Below the pieces are notes generated by a model. That model made no database searches and had not been told where the DNA came from. It saw only the letters and a list, made by a program, of their open reading frames with translations. Made by a program: the position numbers and the translations under genes. DNA of 64,000 nt, taken from assembly GCF_000699445.3 (NCBI RefSeq), contig NC_067198.1:39779523-39843522 (forward strand), given 5' to 3'. Each line of letters begins with the position of its first letter. The stretch's first letter is position 1. The DNA comes from Schistosoma haematobium. Its lineage: Eukaryota; Platyhelminthes; Trematoda; Strigeidida; Schistosomatidae. This document shows, in pieces, positions 1 through 11,280 of the stretch.

Positions 1-356
1 AAATGACGATTATAAAACAGTATGGGGAATAAGTATTATGATTTATGGTGGATGGTCGGAGGTTAGGAATTAGATTTAGGATTTTCACCACGAAACGACA
101 TCAGTTAAAATGCCAAAACGTTATTTAGCCAAATAGGTGAATGGATTTCACGCCGAAATTCAAGATCTGTTATCCTAAATCTGATTGGTCCGTTAATCAA
201 TTATAGTCCCATAATAATAATAATATTATTATTATTATAGCAATAGGTAATTTATTCAAAGCTAACCTAGAAAAACAGAAAATGTTTAGTTTCTTAATAT
301 TACAATTTAATAAAATTTTTTGATTTCAATATTTTCTAAATATAAAAATAATAATT
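1..356. other. AT-rich non-coding start of window
   Basis: No credible open reading frame or recognised repeat. A short ATA/TAT-rich imperfect palindrome lies near 209-238. Confidence 0.5.
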
Positions 357-660
357 TCGATGATTGAGATTATGAGTCAATTGACGCTAGACCACTATGA
401 GAAACCTGGAAGCACTGGATGGTCGTCTCGTCCTAGTGTGGGACTCCTCAGCAGTGAGCATCCACGATCTCCCCTCGTGAGATTCCAACCCACGACCTAT
501 CAGTCTCGCGTGTGAGCGCTTAACCACTAGACCACTGAGCCGGTCGGCATCCAACAGTGTTAATGTCTAACTTCAGCTAATCCTCGAAATTAAGCAACAC
601 ATCCATCATTGTCTTCAATGAGTTACTATCTCATAACAAACCCGATTGAACTCAAATAAT
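357..660 (-). repeat. tRNA-headed SINE with degenerate hammerhead core
   Basis: Read on the minus strand, this has a tRNA-like head with A-box-like and B-box-like blocks, then a body with the hammerhead-like order CTGAGGAG, a short stem, and GACGAGAC where an intact copy has GACGAAAC. The changed GAAA box predicts a dead ribozyme. The same unit recurs many times in the window (near 5.1, 11.1, 23.8, 29.3, 29.6, 42.7, 51.1, 51.4, 53.8 and 63.4 kb). The part beyond the head (541-660) is also shared among copies. Confidence 0.7.
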
Positions 661-820
661 AGTTTATTTCAAATTGTAATTTCTACGCATCAATGTTTTG
701 AATAAGTGCGGAATAACAAGAATAGGGTATCAAACATAATTGATTTATTTAACTATTCTAAGCCTGCACTTAACATTTTATACGCAACCTAAAAAAATAA
801 TAATTTATACAATATACATG

Positions 821-831
821 TTCATATAAAT
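821..831 (+). promoter_or_regulatory. TATA-like core promoter of the 897-1403 gene
   Basis: The 11-mer TTCATATAAAT lies 65 bases before the ATG at 897. The identical 11-mer stands at nearly the same distance before the ATG of genes A1 and A2. That makes it a likely TATA box with a short leader, but transcription start sites are unknown. Confidence 0.5.
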
Positions 832-896
832 GAGTAAACATATATATATCCATATATACTATTGAAGCACTCTCATTTTATCATTTACAATAAAAT

Positions 897-1403
897 ATGC
901 TATTCACTAAGTATTATTTAATAGGAATAATAATATATATTGCTTTAATGAATTCAATTTATACACATTCTAATCATTATTATAATGGACTTTTAGAACA
1001 TTCTAAAAGAAATTCATACGATGCTATAAACTTTCCATTGAAAACAATTCATGGACGTAAATATGATATGGAAGATGGAGCTGGATTTGTACCAGATAAT
1101 TATGGTAATCATGATAACCACGATGATCAAGATTATGATTCATATCATAGTAATAATTATGATGATGGTGAAGAGCATAATTATGGTCATGTTAATTTAG
1201 CAGAACAATCAATGAATAAATTAAAAGAGTTAAAACGTCGTAAATACAATGAATATTATAAAAGTAATGATGAAGAAGAAGAGGGAGAATATGGCAAACA
1301 TGATGATGATAAACCACATGAATATCTAAATGAAGAATCACCACAACGATCAACTGAAGCGCCGAGAAGAACTACAACCAGGCCAAATTCGTTGGCAGAG
1401 TGA
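897..1403 (+). CDS. Secreted Tyr/His/Asp-rich protein, single exon, function unknown
   Basis: This is a 168-residue intronless reading frame. Residues 1-23 form a hydrophobic signal peptide (a Lys-Tyr-Tyr start, then an Ile/Leu-rich core), so the product is probably secreted. The mature part is low-complexity: Asn/His/Asp/Tyr-rich around residues 60-100, a Lys/Arg-rich patch near 110-122, an acidic run of glutamates near 126-131, and a Ser/Thr/Pro/Arg tail. The start ATG follows a TATA-like box by about 65 bases, and AATAAA occurs at 1518-1523. Composition recalls tyrosine-rich vitelline or eggshell precursors of trematodes, but I see no diagnostic domain, so that is only a suggestion. The gene lies at the edge of a cluster of other secreted low-complexity proteins and shares its core promoter word with A1 and A2. 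Confidence 0.7.
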   Translation: MLFTKYYLIGIIIYIALMNSIYTHSNHYYNGLLEHSKRNSYDAINFPLKTIHGRKYDMEDGAGFVPDNYGNHDNHDDQDYDSYHSNNYDDGEEHNYGHVNLAEQSMNKLKELKRRKYNEYYKSNDEEEEGEYGKHDDDKPHEYLNEESPQRSTEAPRRTTTRPNSLAE

Positions 1404-1517
1404 AGTATTCACCTACTAATTGAGAGTATTCAGATAATGAATTAAAAATATCGACATGTAAATGAATTAACTGACTTTTTAAATGATCTAATATCATGAA
1501 TATATGTTGTACGATTT

Positions 1518-1523
1518 AATAAA
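1518..1523 (+). terminator. Polyadenylation signal AATAAA
   Basis: A canonical AATAAA lies 115 bases after the stop codon of the secreted protein gene at 897-1403. Confidence 0.5.
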
Positions 1524-2285
1524 ACAATAATGACATCAACTGCTCATTAATATATGTTTCTTAGCGTAGGGGATTGAGGATACTTTTGAATTTTGTAGTT
1601 TTAAACCACAGATTAATTTTAATTACATAACTAATAGAAATTAGTAATCATTAGATAGCTGTACCGTCTTAGTATGGGACTCGCCAAAAGTAGGCATAGT
1701 GTTTTTTATTGTTGTCGATTTTATAATCTCAATTGTATGGGATAACTTCATAGGTAATATGGTAAGTTTTGTTGTTGTTCTAAAATTGTCACCATTACTA
1801 TTAATATCCTACTAATTAGCAGAACCATTTGAATATAAACGAATGATCGGGTGTTAGAGACATTTTTTTGCTATGTAATAACATTTCAGATGGCATTAAT
1901 TAATGATTCTCTATGTTGTTTCATTCACTCACGCTACTTCTAAATGTCTATTTTCTACTACGACAGAACTGTTAATGCGAAACATATTATAAGGTTTATG
2001 AGTAAATACACATAATTATCAGTTTTACAGTATTTATTAACTTGTATGCTTCTATGATCGAACGTACATCCAGACAAATTTATATTGGTGGGTAATTTTA
2101 CGAGTGGATTACTCATCGAAGGAATCAATCGTTCTCTAATGATGACACCATTACATGACGGTAAACTATTTTGAAAGTACTACGTTTTGGGATATCTTAT
2201 TAAGGCAGCGATACATATGAAAGGAAAAAGCGATTTCGTATTTCATCAAAAGCCATGATACTATTACAAAAAGATAACGTACAGT
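1524..2285. other. Intergenic, no gene seen
   Basis: AT-rich sequence with no coding signal. A short sliver near 1655-1695 resembles the hammerhead part of the tRNA-headed SINE in reverse. Confidence 0.4.
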
Positions 2286-2289
2286 TAAG

Positions 2290-2490
2290 TGAAACATGAG
2301 TAGTGTGTTTGGATTGTAGCTGGAGCTTAAATCAACGACGTACATTCTGTCTTGTTTGGCATTTCTCAGCTTAATATACCTGGATCTTAGTATTCGTATT
2401 CACACTTGGACTCAGACTCAGTACAAATCTCTTCAAACACCAGGAAGTTATCCATTACTGAGTAGTCAAGGCTTCACCAACAGGTTCAAC
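2290..2490 (-). repeat. Degenerate Sm-alpha-type SINE
   Basis: The reverse strand keeps the Sm-alpha order: the tRNA-like head (box B remnant around 2410-2440), the sequence leading to the hammerhead, and the CTG...GACAGAATG remnant. Many point changes are present. A better copy lies at 12796-13126. Confidence 0.55.
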
Positions 2491-2821
2491 CGGTGCAGTA
2501 TTTATTCATATAGATTTATTTTGTCCTGTTGCTGATTTTCAAGGTTTATTTTTAATCACTCTTTTTTGCAATATTTTTTAACCTGAACGCATTTAATTAA
2601 TATAGCTTTTTCGCTACTGAGTGAAATTCAGTCTTAAATATCAAGAATAGAATAATAAAAACTCTTAAAAATAAAAAAAACTATTGATTTCTGAAACTAA
2701 TATACAGCACATTCCTAGGTAATCATTGCAATACTCCGGAAAAGGCATTGTATTCGTTTTCTACATCATTAAACTATGCAATCGAATGTTATTTTCTTAA
2801 CGGAAGTAGTAATATTATGGA

Positions 2822-2887
<66 letters not shown>
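2822..2887. repeat. (TA)n microsatellite
   Basis: About 33 uninterrupted TA dinucleotides. Length in an assembly is unreliable for such a tract. Confidence 0.95.
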
Positions 2888-2890
<3 letters not shown>

Positions 2891-3570
2891 CAAAGTTCAA
2901 TTACACGATAGTGAAGTATTTAGTTGAATACTTGTGTGAGTCTTTGAGGTAACTATAAGTATTCAAATTCAGTTTGTCAAGAAGTAATTCCAATTTTTGC
3001 TCTATTAGTCTCTCCAATATTCGAATTAGAAATAAGTTCGCTGGCAAAACCGAAAGTATTGACTAGGTAATCTAAATTAAACACGAAATATTGTATAAAG
3101 AAATCATTATTGTATACAAATATCATAGTGTTCTTTGATACAAGTCGATTGTTTCATACTACATTGATATAAATAGTTATTAAATAATCATTCGTTCATG
3201 GAAGCTGAAGAATAAGATACATCTGTAGAGTTATTCGCAAACTGAATGAAAATATTTCAATAAGAATGCTGAATGTTGATTCTTATATTATTAACCCTGA
3301 GTAATCAATTGAATTCAATATGAAACAATCGGTTCTGTTTATTGTCTTGAAAATAGATCTATGTGATTAAGCAATTTCCTATTGTCTAACGAAGCTAACT
3401 TCTTACCAGTTATCTATGAAGAAAAAATATCCGACTTTGCGCATAACAGTAGAATTTCCAGAAAAACGAACAGTTTACTAGTTAGACAATATTTAGCAAC
3501 AATAACACTGACCTAAATGTTTAAAGTTTATACAATTGAGTCGATAAAATTATAGTCGACTATTGACAAA
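2888..3570. other. Intergenic, no gene seen
   Basis: AT-rich sequence without a credible exon or recognised repeat. Confidence 0.4.
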
Positions 3571-3572
3571 TA

Positions 3573-4235
3573 AACGTGGCCATTAAGAGTAGAAGATACT
3601 CGTAAGTTACTAGTACTTGATCATAAATGTCTTATAAGTATTGCCAGCATCTACTGGGATCACTGGGTGTTGTATGTAATAGTGAGGTTAGAGGCAGGGT
3701 ATGAGGGAATGATGATTAATCAGTTGATGAGGTTTTGAATCTTCATTGACTGAGATGGTCGGGCCACGTGTTACGTATGCATGAACACCGATTACCACTA
3801 CGCAAAATGTTGGCTAGTGTCGGAGACGGTTGGAAGGAAGTTAGGGGCGGCCAAACCGAAATGTTGCATCAGTCCTTGAAGTCACTAACTTCTAGTCTGA
3901 ATCATGTTGGTAGATGTAGACTACTTGGTTGGGGTCCGCGTGACTATCGTAACCGATGGTTGGAGACTCTCGGTGACATGGCTCAGAATTTATCACAATG
4001 GCGTAGGTGTATACACTGTCTGTCTTCCCTTAAACTATGGGATTAAAATCGCTTCATATCTTTCTTTCTGCGAACTAATTCTTTCTCCCTTATAGGTGAT
4101 CTTTCTTTTATATATCATCACCATTGAATTTACTACTTCTATGAATTTGATGTTCATCGTGTTGTGTTAGTAAGGTATGGCAACTTAGACCGATGCATAT
4201 ATGTGCCTGGTCCTACATTGTAGCTGACTGACTGA
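3573..4235 (+). mobile_element. 5'-truncated RTE-like LINE, RT C-terminus and 3' UTR
   Basis: Broken reading frames encode the end of a non-LTR retrotransposon ORF2: a 'GHVLRMHEHRLPLRKML' stretch, then 'VGRCRLLGWGPRDYRNRWLETL' and 'QWRRCIH'. A 3' UTR of about 190 bases follows and ends in a TGAC-type simple repeat (about 4220-4235). Sister copies with the same orientation and end are at 31995-32682 and 57690-58375, and a bare 3' end lies at 33273-33365. Stops and frameshifts show that it is dead. Confidence 0.8.
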
Positions 4236-5080
4236 CAAATAATTCCGTTTTTTTTTAAAGTGAAGGTGATTGAGAAAAGAAAATTTTCTAAATCTGCACT
4301 GTTTTGTTTTAAACAACTTTCGATGCGAAAAGCTATCCGATCATAATTAACAATAAGAAATAATATCAAAGAAAGTAAAAACTTGACGAACAAGATTCGG
4401 TTTTTATAGACGAGTAGTGTAGTGAACGAAAAACTCAAGTATGGAAACTAATGCAGATTAAAGAATGATTTAGCAAATTATGAAAACCATACATCAAATA
4501 CATAATTTGGACATCTTCAATCAGTTGTCCTTTACACATTTTATGATTCTTTCAATTCTGTTGTTATTACAATTACTTTTTGTTTCGCTTTCGGTTCTCT
4601 TCAGCTCAATCCTCTCTTGACAGGCATTCTACATCTGATGGCGTTACATACTACTTATATCTGTCAATATTAGTAGCATACACCATAGTAGCGTTTGACG
4701 TACTGTGTACTATGCTTCCGTTTCGGTAATAACGTCTTTAATTCTGAAGGCATGGTTATCATCTGTCAGGAAATAATAAAGATAATCTAATAAATATGAT
4801 TATTGATCACTAACGAACGTAACACAGTTAAGCAAACCGACCGTAAATAATTAAATATAATATAATTAATTTAAGATAACTAAGTGTATTTTCTCCATTG
4901 GACAGTAAGAAATTTTACGTAAAAATATTAAAAATTATTCCATATGCGAATTTTGTATATTAAAAGTGTATGGGACATTCTTGTATAAATAAATTTTATG
5001 GTTTGTAAATTAATTATAGATCACCATTGTGTCAGATATAGTTATCTCTTGATTGACAATAAATGATGATCAGTATAGGG
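4236..5080. other. Intergenic with one short dispersed repeat
   Basis: About 4540-4695 matches a repeat found also at 10610-10800, 23290-23470 and 57240-57365, and inverted at 58930-59100 and 61235-61350. Its diagnostic word is TACTTATATCTG near a GACAGGCATTC word. No gene is seen in the rest. Confidence 0.5.
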
Positions 5081-5084
5081 GTTG

Positions 5085-5200
5085 TGGAGACACCATTGGA
5101 TGCCGGCTCAGTGGTCTAGTTGGTTAAGCGCCTGGCGCGAGACCGACAGGTCCTGGGTCCGAATCTCGCGGGGAGCGGGATCGTGGGTGCGCATGAGTTT
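5085..5200 (+). repeat. tRNA-like SINE head, 3'-truncated
   Basis: An A-box-like block (GGTCTAGTTGGTTAAGCGCC) and a B-box-like block (GGTCCTGGGTCCGAATC) in tRNA spacing are preceded by the family leader GGATGCCGGCTCAG. The copy stops just before the hammerhead region. It is not a functional tRNA gene because no acceptor stem closes. Confidence 0.7.
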
Positions 5201-5625
5201 TACTCAAATTCCGTTATTTGCAGATATCCTAATGACTTCAAGCTCCACAGTGATCCAAATCAGAAAGACACTGTTGTGAATATACTTAATATCGAGTGAT
5301 AAACTGATGAGCATAGTATAAATAAAAAGGAGATTGACCTTGATTTCACTACATCACTGGTAATTTTATCCACTACAATGAAAAGAGATTGATTCCTATC
5401 TATGAGAAAGCCGTTCTGTTTTTCACCTACTCAAACTTTCGAGGTCTTTACTTTCCTTAAAAAGTGATTTACTAATGCCATATTAATAACATGATGTAAC
5501 TTGATAAAGATTCTCTCAATCCACCATCTAAAAATATAGTTCCGTCTAGAATTCATTTTCGCAAAATGTTTGCTAATAATATTATCGAATAAAATGGATA
5601 AGATAATCGGAGTAGGTTTCAATTT

Positions 5626-6305
5626 ATCATATATTAATCGATAGAAAATATGACTTCTACCTATCCCTCTCTCATCAGAACTTTATAACCCATTGAACGG
5701 GAGATCACAAAAATGCAACCTAAGATAGTGAATGAAAGTATTTAATTAAAAAATCACTATATATATATATTGCGAGTGACTAGATCATTAGTACTAATAG
5801 GTTCAGTAACATAATAGATGGCTCAATAAGATGGTTTTCATTATGGAGAGGTATAAATGAGAATCTGGAGTAAGGAACCTTCTGTCTTACTGACCAATAA
5901 ATTAAAACGTAGATTTCCACTTTAGCTGCTTCACATCAAGTGTTATATGAGAATAAATTCACCGTGAGATTTCGCAATGCGATCATCGCTAAAGGAGAAT
6001 ATCAATGTTAATAAAATTAATACCAATGGTTGGCGTTCAATAGTTTAAACTACAAAAGACAGTCAATTGATAACTGTTTTCTGGTTACTGAATAGCATAG
6101 GATTTCTAGTGACCATGTAATACATGTTATAATTACCATTATTTCCTATGTTAATCAATCAATCGGTTTTAACCGTGGTTTATGTGCAGACAACACTGAA
6201 TTAATGAATGGAACTAGAAATGAACAAGCTTAAAAGCTGCATTAAAACAAGAGAATCTCGTCATACATTCGGAGTATTCAATTAGTATGTGCAAAGTATT
6301 GCGAT
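5626..6305 (+). repeat. Upstream part of tandem duplication, copy 1
   Basis: This matches 19498-20095 (upstream of A2) with scattered differences, including a GAACGGGAGATCACAAAAAT block. In copy 1 the match is broken between about 6305 and 7385 by retroelement sequence and resumes just before the A1 promoter. The duplication therefore began at least 1.8 kb upstream of A1. Confidence 0.7.
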
Positions 6306-6369
6306 AACTTCCAATGGGCTATTGGGGGTGGTTACTTCGCCAAAAATCTAATTCTGTTACGTGGTCCAC

Positions 6370-6855
6370 CTAGGCGGTGCCGAAAAAACCATCTTCGCTA
6401 TCCCGTCATTTTTGCCCCCAAATGTCCTGGCATGGCCAAGAGTGGGGTGGGCCCGCCCTCCCTCTCGAAATGCTCTCACATGGCCACGCGTATACAGCCT
6501 CTGCCAGGGAAGTCCTGATCACTGCCTTCTTGTGGCGGGGGTGTTGTTTACGAAATTGAGAGGACGAAGAGCGAATATCCAATGGTGTACACGGGCTCCA
6601 GTATCCTGCGGGAACAAATGGCGCATGAACCAATGGTTGGTCACCGGCTATCATGGGACTGCATCTCCTCACAATGCTCCACTGCCTTGTGGGTCAGATC
6701 TTTAGGTCGAGGGCTCGGGTTGTGGTCCCCTAAGAAAACCACCTGCTTCGGTCTGTGCAACCGGGCAGTATCACAGCCCTCACACAAATCGGGTGATTTA
6801 TGTGGTGCCTCCTTGTACCAATGTTTATGTGTTTAAATAAATAAATAAATAAAAT
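6370..6855 (+). mobile_element. GC-rich LINE 3' end with (AAAT)n tail
   Basis: A block of about 480 bases is shared with 27030-27510 and 56065-56530, and with a short version at 31115-31245. It is markedly more GC-rich than its surroundings and ends in AAATAAATAAATAAAT. Copies of different 5' extent sharing one 3' end with an A-rich simple-repeat tail indicate a non-LTR element 3' end, probably of a CR1-like family. Open frames here are not conserved as protein between copies, so I do not call a gene. Confidence 0.65.
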
Positions 6856-7014
6856 AAGTGACCTTCATTTTCAGTTGGTAAATTTTACGAATGATTCAGT
6901 AAATTCTAACGAATGACAAGTGGCAGTTCCGATGGAACAGTTTTGTGACGATTAGGTAAATCTCAAAGTGTTATTTGTCACAGACTGACGCCAATTGATG
7001 TACCATGGAAAACC

Positions 7015-7090
7015 AGAAACCTTGAATAGCTGTTTCACCTTAGTACTGGACTCCTCTGTGGCATGCACTAAAGGTAGTGGCTTCAATTAC
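7015..7090 (-). repeat. Short degenerate SINE fragment
   Basis: The reverse strand shows a shortened hammerhead-region remnant of the tRNA-headed SINE around GTACTGGACTCCTC. It is weak and very diverged. Confidence 0.35.
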
Positions 7091-7419
7091 TAGCCTAATT
7101 CTCGATGCATATTCCTGAGGAGACCAGTGCCAGGAAAAACAACTGTTCAGTGGCGCTAGTTTCTACTTGTACCTCAGACGATATCGATTGGTAACGAAGA
7201 GAAGATCAGTTGGTCAACTGTCAAGTCTCACAACAAAACTACCAAACGGTTCAGTTTAATTTATTTATTATCATCAATTTAAAACCAAGTTTGATGTAAA
7301 TCGAGTTGCGTAAAACGTTAGCTAAATACTACGTAATACATATCATTTTGTCATACTTAATATTCTAATTGTTGCTGACATCGAAATGTACTTAGTAACT
7401 GTGTCATATGAAGAACAAA

Positions 7420-7431
7420 TTCATATAAATA
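7420..7431 (+). promoter_or_regulatory. TATA-like core promoter of A1
   Basis: TTCATATAAATA stands 68 bases before the ATG at 7499. It is preceded by the block GTGTCATATGAAGAACAAA, which is identical upstream of A2, and the same 11-mer lies before the 897 gene. Confidence 0.55.
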
Positions 7432-7498
7432 CGTATGTTTGATCAAGTTAGCCGAATGCGTAGAACAGTTTGGTTTATTTCCCTTAGTTGTTATTGTG

Positions 7499-8125
7499 AT
7501 GGAAGAAAGGAATATTAATCTTCCTTTAATACTACTAATTAGTTATATAACAATCAATTTAATAACATTAGGAAATACGCAAATGTGGAGTTCATTGCAG
7601 GACACGATTGAAAAAGCACAGAAAGAAGCAATGAATGTAACTAGCAGAGAAGAAAGTTCGTCAGGTAGTAGGAGAAATGATTTGAGCTTGTCTCAAAGCG
7701 ATGGCAATTATTATAAGAAGAGACAATCAAACAAGGCAGGTGGTAAACGTTATGAAGGTCTTTTCTATTCTCGTGGTTATTCAATATTCGGGGATATTGA
7801 TTCAGAAACAACTACATTTCAGTATGGTGGTAAAATCACAAAATATGGTAAACGTAGACGAAAGTATTCCGACAGAGATACAATTGGAAGTTCGGATCGA
7901 TATGCTAGTTCATATATTAAAGATGACTTTAAGATAAGAGCTAAATCAAAGAAGAAATATGCAAAAGATTATAATGGAATGTCTGAAATGACAGGGAGAG
8001 ATATGCAAATCTCTGGTATTCGGAATAATAATCAAAATAAAGGAAGAACAGAAACTAATACAGATTCAGAATCGAGAGAATCGCGAAACAGAACTGAAGA
8101 CACGAGAAACTTTAATATGCACTAG
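7499..8125 (+). CDS. Secreted basic Lys/Ser/Tyr-rich protein A1, paralogue of 20209-20778
   Basis: This is a 208-residue single-exon frame. I start at ATG 7499 because it opens a proper signal peptide (Met-Glu-Glu-Arg, then an Ile/Leu/Thr-rich core to about residue 28). The frame extends upstream without an ATG. The mature protein is hydrophilic: Ser-rich near 45-60, then KAGGKRYE and a conserved core FQYGGKITKYGKR (about residues 123-135), then SSDRYASSYIKDDF and a Lys/Arg/Asn-rich C-terminus. The repeated YGGK/YGKR words recall Tyr-Gly-Lys motifs of some trematode eggshell proteins, but this is too short to assign a family. Paralogue A2 lies 12.7 kb downstream with several indels. The flanks are more alike than the coding parts. 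Confidence 0.75.
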   Translation: MEERNINLPLILLISYITINLITLGNTQMWSSLQDTIEKAQKEAMNVTSREESSSGSRRNDLSLSQSDGNYYKKRQSNKAGGKRYEGLFYSRGYSIFGDIDSETTTFQYGGKITKYGKRRRKYSDRDTIGSSDRYASSYIKDDFKIRAKSKKKYAKDYNGMSEMTGRDMQISGIRNNNQNKGRTETNTDSESRESRNRTEDTRNFNMH

Positions 8126-9816
8126 TAGTTACAAATGCAGTAAATCACCAGATGTGATAAATATGTTTTATTCCACATAGAATCAAATTTATTTATGCAT
8201 AAAATAATGTCAAACACTATTTTGATAATTGTTAAACAACATATGTATCAGAAAATAATGCAAGTAATATTATCAATAGTTCTTCCAAAACGTAAAAAGA
8301 ATGTTACGTTTGCTACACTATTGTCTTAGCATAAATAGCTGTTCGTATCTGGCTAGAAGGTAGTTTGTATACTGGGGGAGCGTGCAGAGTAGAGTGAGTG
8401 GGAGCAGCTGGTAAAGACACGAACAAGAGAAAATGTGAGTAAATGATCTAACAAACGCACGAAATCCACTAACAATTAATAAGAAAAACAATCGACGAAA
8501 ACCAACAATAAAATAAGACAATAATATTGTTTTCAATTAGATCATCACCAGACTTTGCTGAAGAATATAAACGGAAAGGGGTGAAGAATGACAAACGAAT
8601 ACGGAATGTGAAAACACTAATAAAATCGTTTATTAAGTCGTATCGGACCAAGGAATGAACATGGGTGTCAGGAATTTATTCTGAACTGAAACTAGGTCTA
8701 TAGGTCCGGATCCATATAGCTTCTGCAATATGCAGGATACGGCATCGAACTCCATTGGGAAATGACTAAGGTTTACGATAGATTATTCGAAATGATTCAC
8801 CTTTCTTTATCGTATGCTCACCGAATATGTGAATATTCATAGATATTAGAGTAAAGACTGATGACCATCTGAATGAAAACAATATTGTTCGCTCATGCGT
8901 TGTTCGAAGAACAGAAGCCTTAGATTGAGACCATCTGGAAATTGAAACTAGAAGAAGATAGTTGAACCAACCATACCATATGATCTTCGAAACGCTAACA
9001 CAAGTTTTTGGTTTGATAAAACAAACGTGAATAGAACTAATTTACAGAGATGAAGAGCTCTAGAATCTTTTAAGGAATATGGCGTAAGATATTTCAGCAT
9101 TTTTATTTACTTCATATCACCTCAGACTCAATATTGCAACTGTAAAATTGAGGGAAGTCTAGGACAATGTTAAGACGACCCGGAGATTTTCAAGTCACTT
9201 TTCTCCTATCGAGTATAGAATCTGTACGATATTAATTATTTCCTATCAAATAGTGATTAGATCTGTTAGTGGTGGTTTTGAGAGGCACTTGAGTTTCCCA
9301 TTATCTGTTTTTCTATCTCAATGATGTGGAGTTATTACTGTTGTGTCTTTAGGCTCGCTTTTTATCACGTAATTTATTCGCCAATCGAAATACGACTTAT
9401 TCGCTCTTGTACTGTACTAAACCAATGACGTCCGACTGGTCTGATCAGCCTAGCATCCTACTGGCCTTTTGCTCGCCTAGCCTCAGAAGTTACTCGTAAT
9501 TTAATCTTCTCTAGGATATAACAATTACAACGTAGCCTCATTATTCGTATCATAAACAAATTCCCTTTAAAGCTTTCTATCTCAATACGCATCATATTCA
9601 CAAGTAGTTACCTGAAAATTCAACATCTCAATGTTTAAAAACACTGAGATGTGGAAGCCACATGTGGCAGTTATTGTCGGATTTACTAGGCCTGTTTTCA
9701 ACTAACTCGGTTTTAATATAGTGGACAACTTATATGGTCAATTAATCGATAGTTTACTATGAACAGAGCTAGGTGACTTAGGTGTTGTGTACAATCTACA
9801 CTTTAAAAGTGTGTAT

Positions 9817-10080
9817 CTAACACACAACACCATCATTTTCATACTGTAATGGCAAGTGATATCTTGAAATATTCATTTTAGACAATTCGATAGCTAACAA
9901 AAGTATTTCTACTAGACCACTGACACGATAAAAGGAATTCTTGTGAGAACTATTCTGATGAATTAACTCGAGGGCGTAAATTATCACAGATTTTACATTC
10001 GGTTTATCTTCTACCAGTTCAGCTTCGTGCTTAATTTCGATAAAACGTTGAAATCTTAATTTCATGTCCTGGATATTCAC
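9817..10080 (-). CDS. Hypothetical 87-residue reading frame, doubtful
   Basis: This open frame on the minus strand is rich in Ile, Leu, Glu and Lys and has no recognised domain. An identical copy is at 22494-22757, but only because the whole 3.2 kb block is duplicated, so conservation is not evidence of coding. No promoter or splice pattern supports it. It could be an exon or a chance frame. Confidence 0.2.
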   Translation of the reverse strand: MNIQDMKLRFQRFIEIKHEAELVEDKPNVKSVIIYALELIHQNSSHKNSFYRVSGLVEILLLAIELSKMNISRYHLPLQYENDGVVC

Positions 10081-10464
10081 GGATGATTCACGTCTTTCAC
10101 AAATAAAAAATAGTAAGTATGAAATTTAGGAACAACTGGTGCGTTGGTAATACGTGCACTCAATTTAATTTGATCACTTAAAATTTAAGCATTGACGATC
10201 CACTTTAGCAGCATAGATTTGATTACACACAGTTAACTTCACAATACTGTGACCGATATTGAGAGATGACAACAACTGACGAAAATGTTTCGTGTGAACA
10301 TCCGAAAAGGTTAATTAAAAGTGAAATCAGTTAAAAGGTAGGTATACTGTCTATGTCATGGATAAATAAAACTGTTATCGTTGGGAGAATGAAGAAAAAT
10401 GAACGAAAACGACAACCCATATATTTCTTATTGTTAACTTAAATAAAAAGTCAATAGTATTATA

Positions 10465-10800
10465 AGCTAAGGTGGATGGTTGTCAGCAAGCACATCCATC
10501 TGATGAGTTCGAAATAAAATGGAACGTGCGTCCTGCATATCACTGATAGCCACCATCTATCTCTACTTATAATACATATGACTTGATGGCAGAATCGAAG
10601 CAATCCGTACAGGATGTACACTTATCCCTTACCTACTTCATGATTCCTCCAATTATGTCGTTATCCCAACTGCTCTCTGTTTTCATTCCTGTTCTCTCCA
10701 TCTCAACCGTATGCTGACAGGCATTCCACTTCCGACTGCTGCTACACATTACTTATATCTGACAACATAAGTAGAATTCACCAAAACGGTAATTGTGAAA
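10465..10800 (+). repeat. Degenerate Sm-alpha piece followed by dispersed repeat
   Basis: 10475-10560 contains CTGATGAG with a damaged second strand and GTGCGTCCTG, the decayed hammerhead of an Sm-alpha unit. 10610-10800 is the TACTTATATCTG-type dispersed repeat. Both are duplicated at 23143-23478. Confidence 0.5.
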
Positions 10801-11104
10801 TCTAGAAGTATATATCGAAGATGAAGAAGAAACATACACCATAACAAGTGGGTAGTGTTTACAATCAATAGATCTTCTTCATATCCATCAAACAATAAAG
10901 TTGCGGATTACAGATTAAATCACATAGCACCCGACCATCGTTACGATTTCAAACTGTAATGTACAAATTTCAGCTTGGACAGTTGTATATTATTACTGAG
11001 CTTTACATAACAACTTGGTGGCATTTCAACTGGAATCAATTCTTAACGAATACACCCGACAACTTGAAAACTGACCTCCACAAAACTAATTCAACGAAGT
11101 AATA

Positions 11105-11280
11105 AATCAGTATGGGAATAACCACTGAGTGGTCGCACACGAGATCAAGGATCCCAGGTTCGAGTTCCGAATATGGGATCGTGGGTGAGAACTGCTGAGG
11201 AGCCCCATACAAGGACGAATAGGTCGTTCAGTGCTTCCAGGTTTTCGATAGTGTTCAATCTCAAATCGATTCGTGATTTT
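11105..11280 (+). repeat. tRNA-headed SINE, degenerate
   Basis: A B-box-like CCAGGTTCGAGTTCC is followed by GGGATCGTGGGTGAG, ACTGCTGAGGAGCCC and a GACGAAT that replaces GACGAAA. A duplicate lies at 23783-23958. Confidence 0.65.

Noticed and set aside
2822..2887. Replication origin or telomere-like repeat
   Set aside because: A simple TA microsatellite, common in AT-rich genomes.
5098..5196. tRNA gene
   Set aside because: Pol III boxes are present, but no acceptor stem closes and the same unit recurs as a SINE head many times.
6361..6836. Several overlapping genes on both strands
   Set aside because: GC-rich repeat sequence lacks stop codons by composition; frames are not conserved among the copies at 27 and 56 kb.
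7439..7498. N-terminal extension of A1
   Set aside because: The frame is open upstream but lacks ATG. The ATG at 7499 opens a proper signal peptide, and the TATA-like box would leave too short a leader otherwise.
8318..8651. Two short minus-strand genes with hydrophobic products
   Set aside because: Repeated exactly at 20995-21328 only because of the segmental duplication, and no start context or domain.
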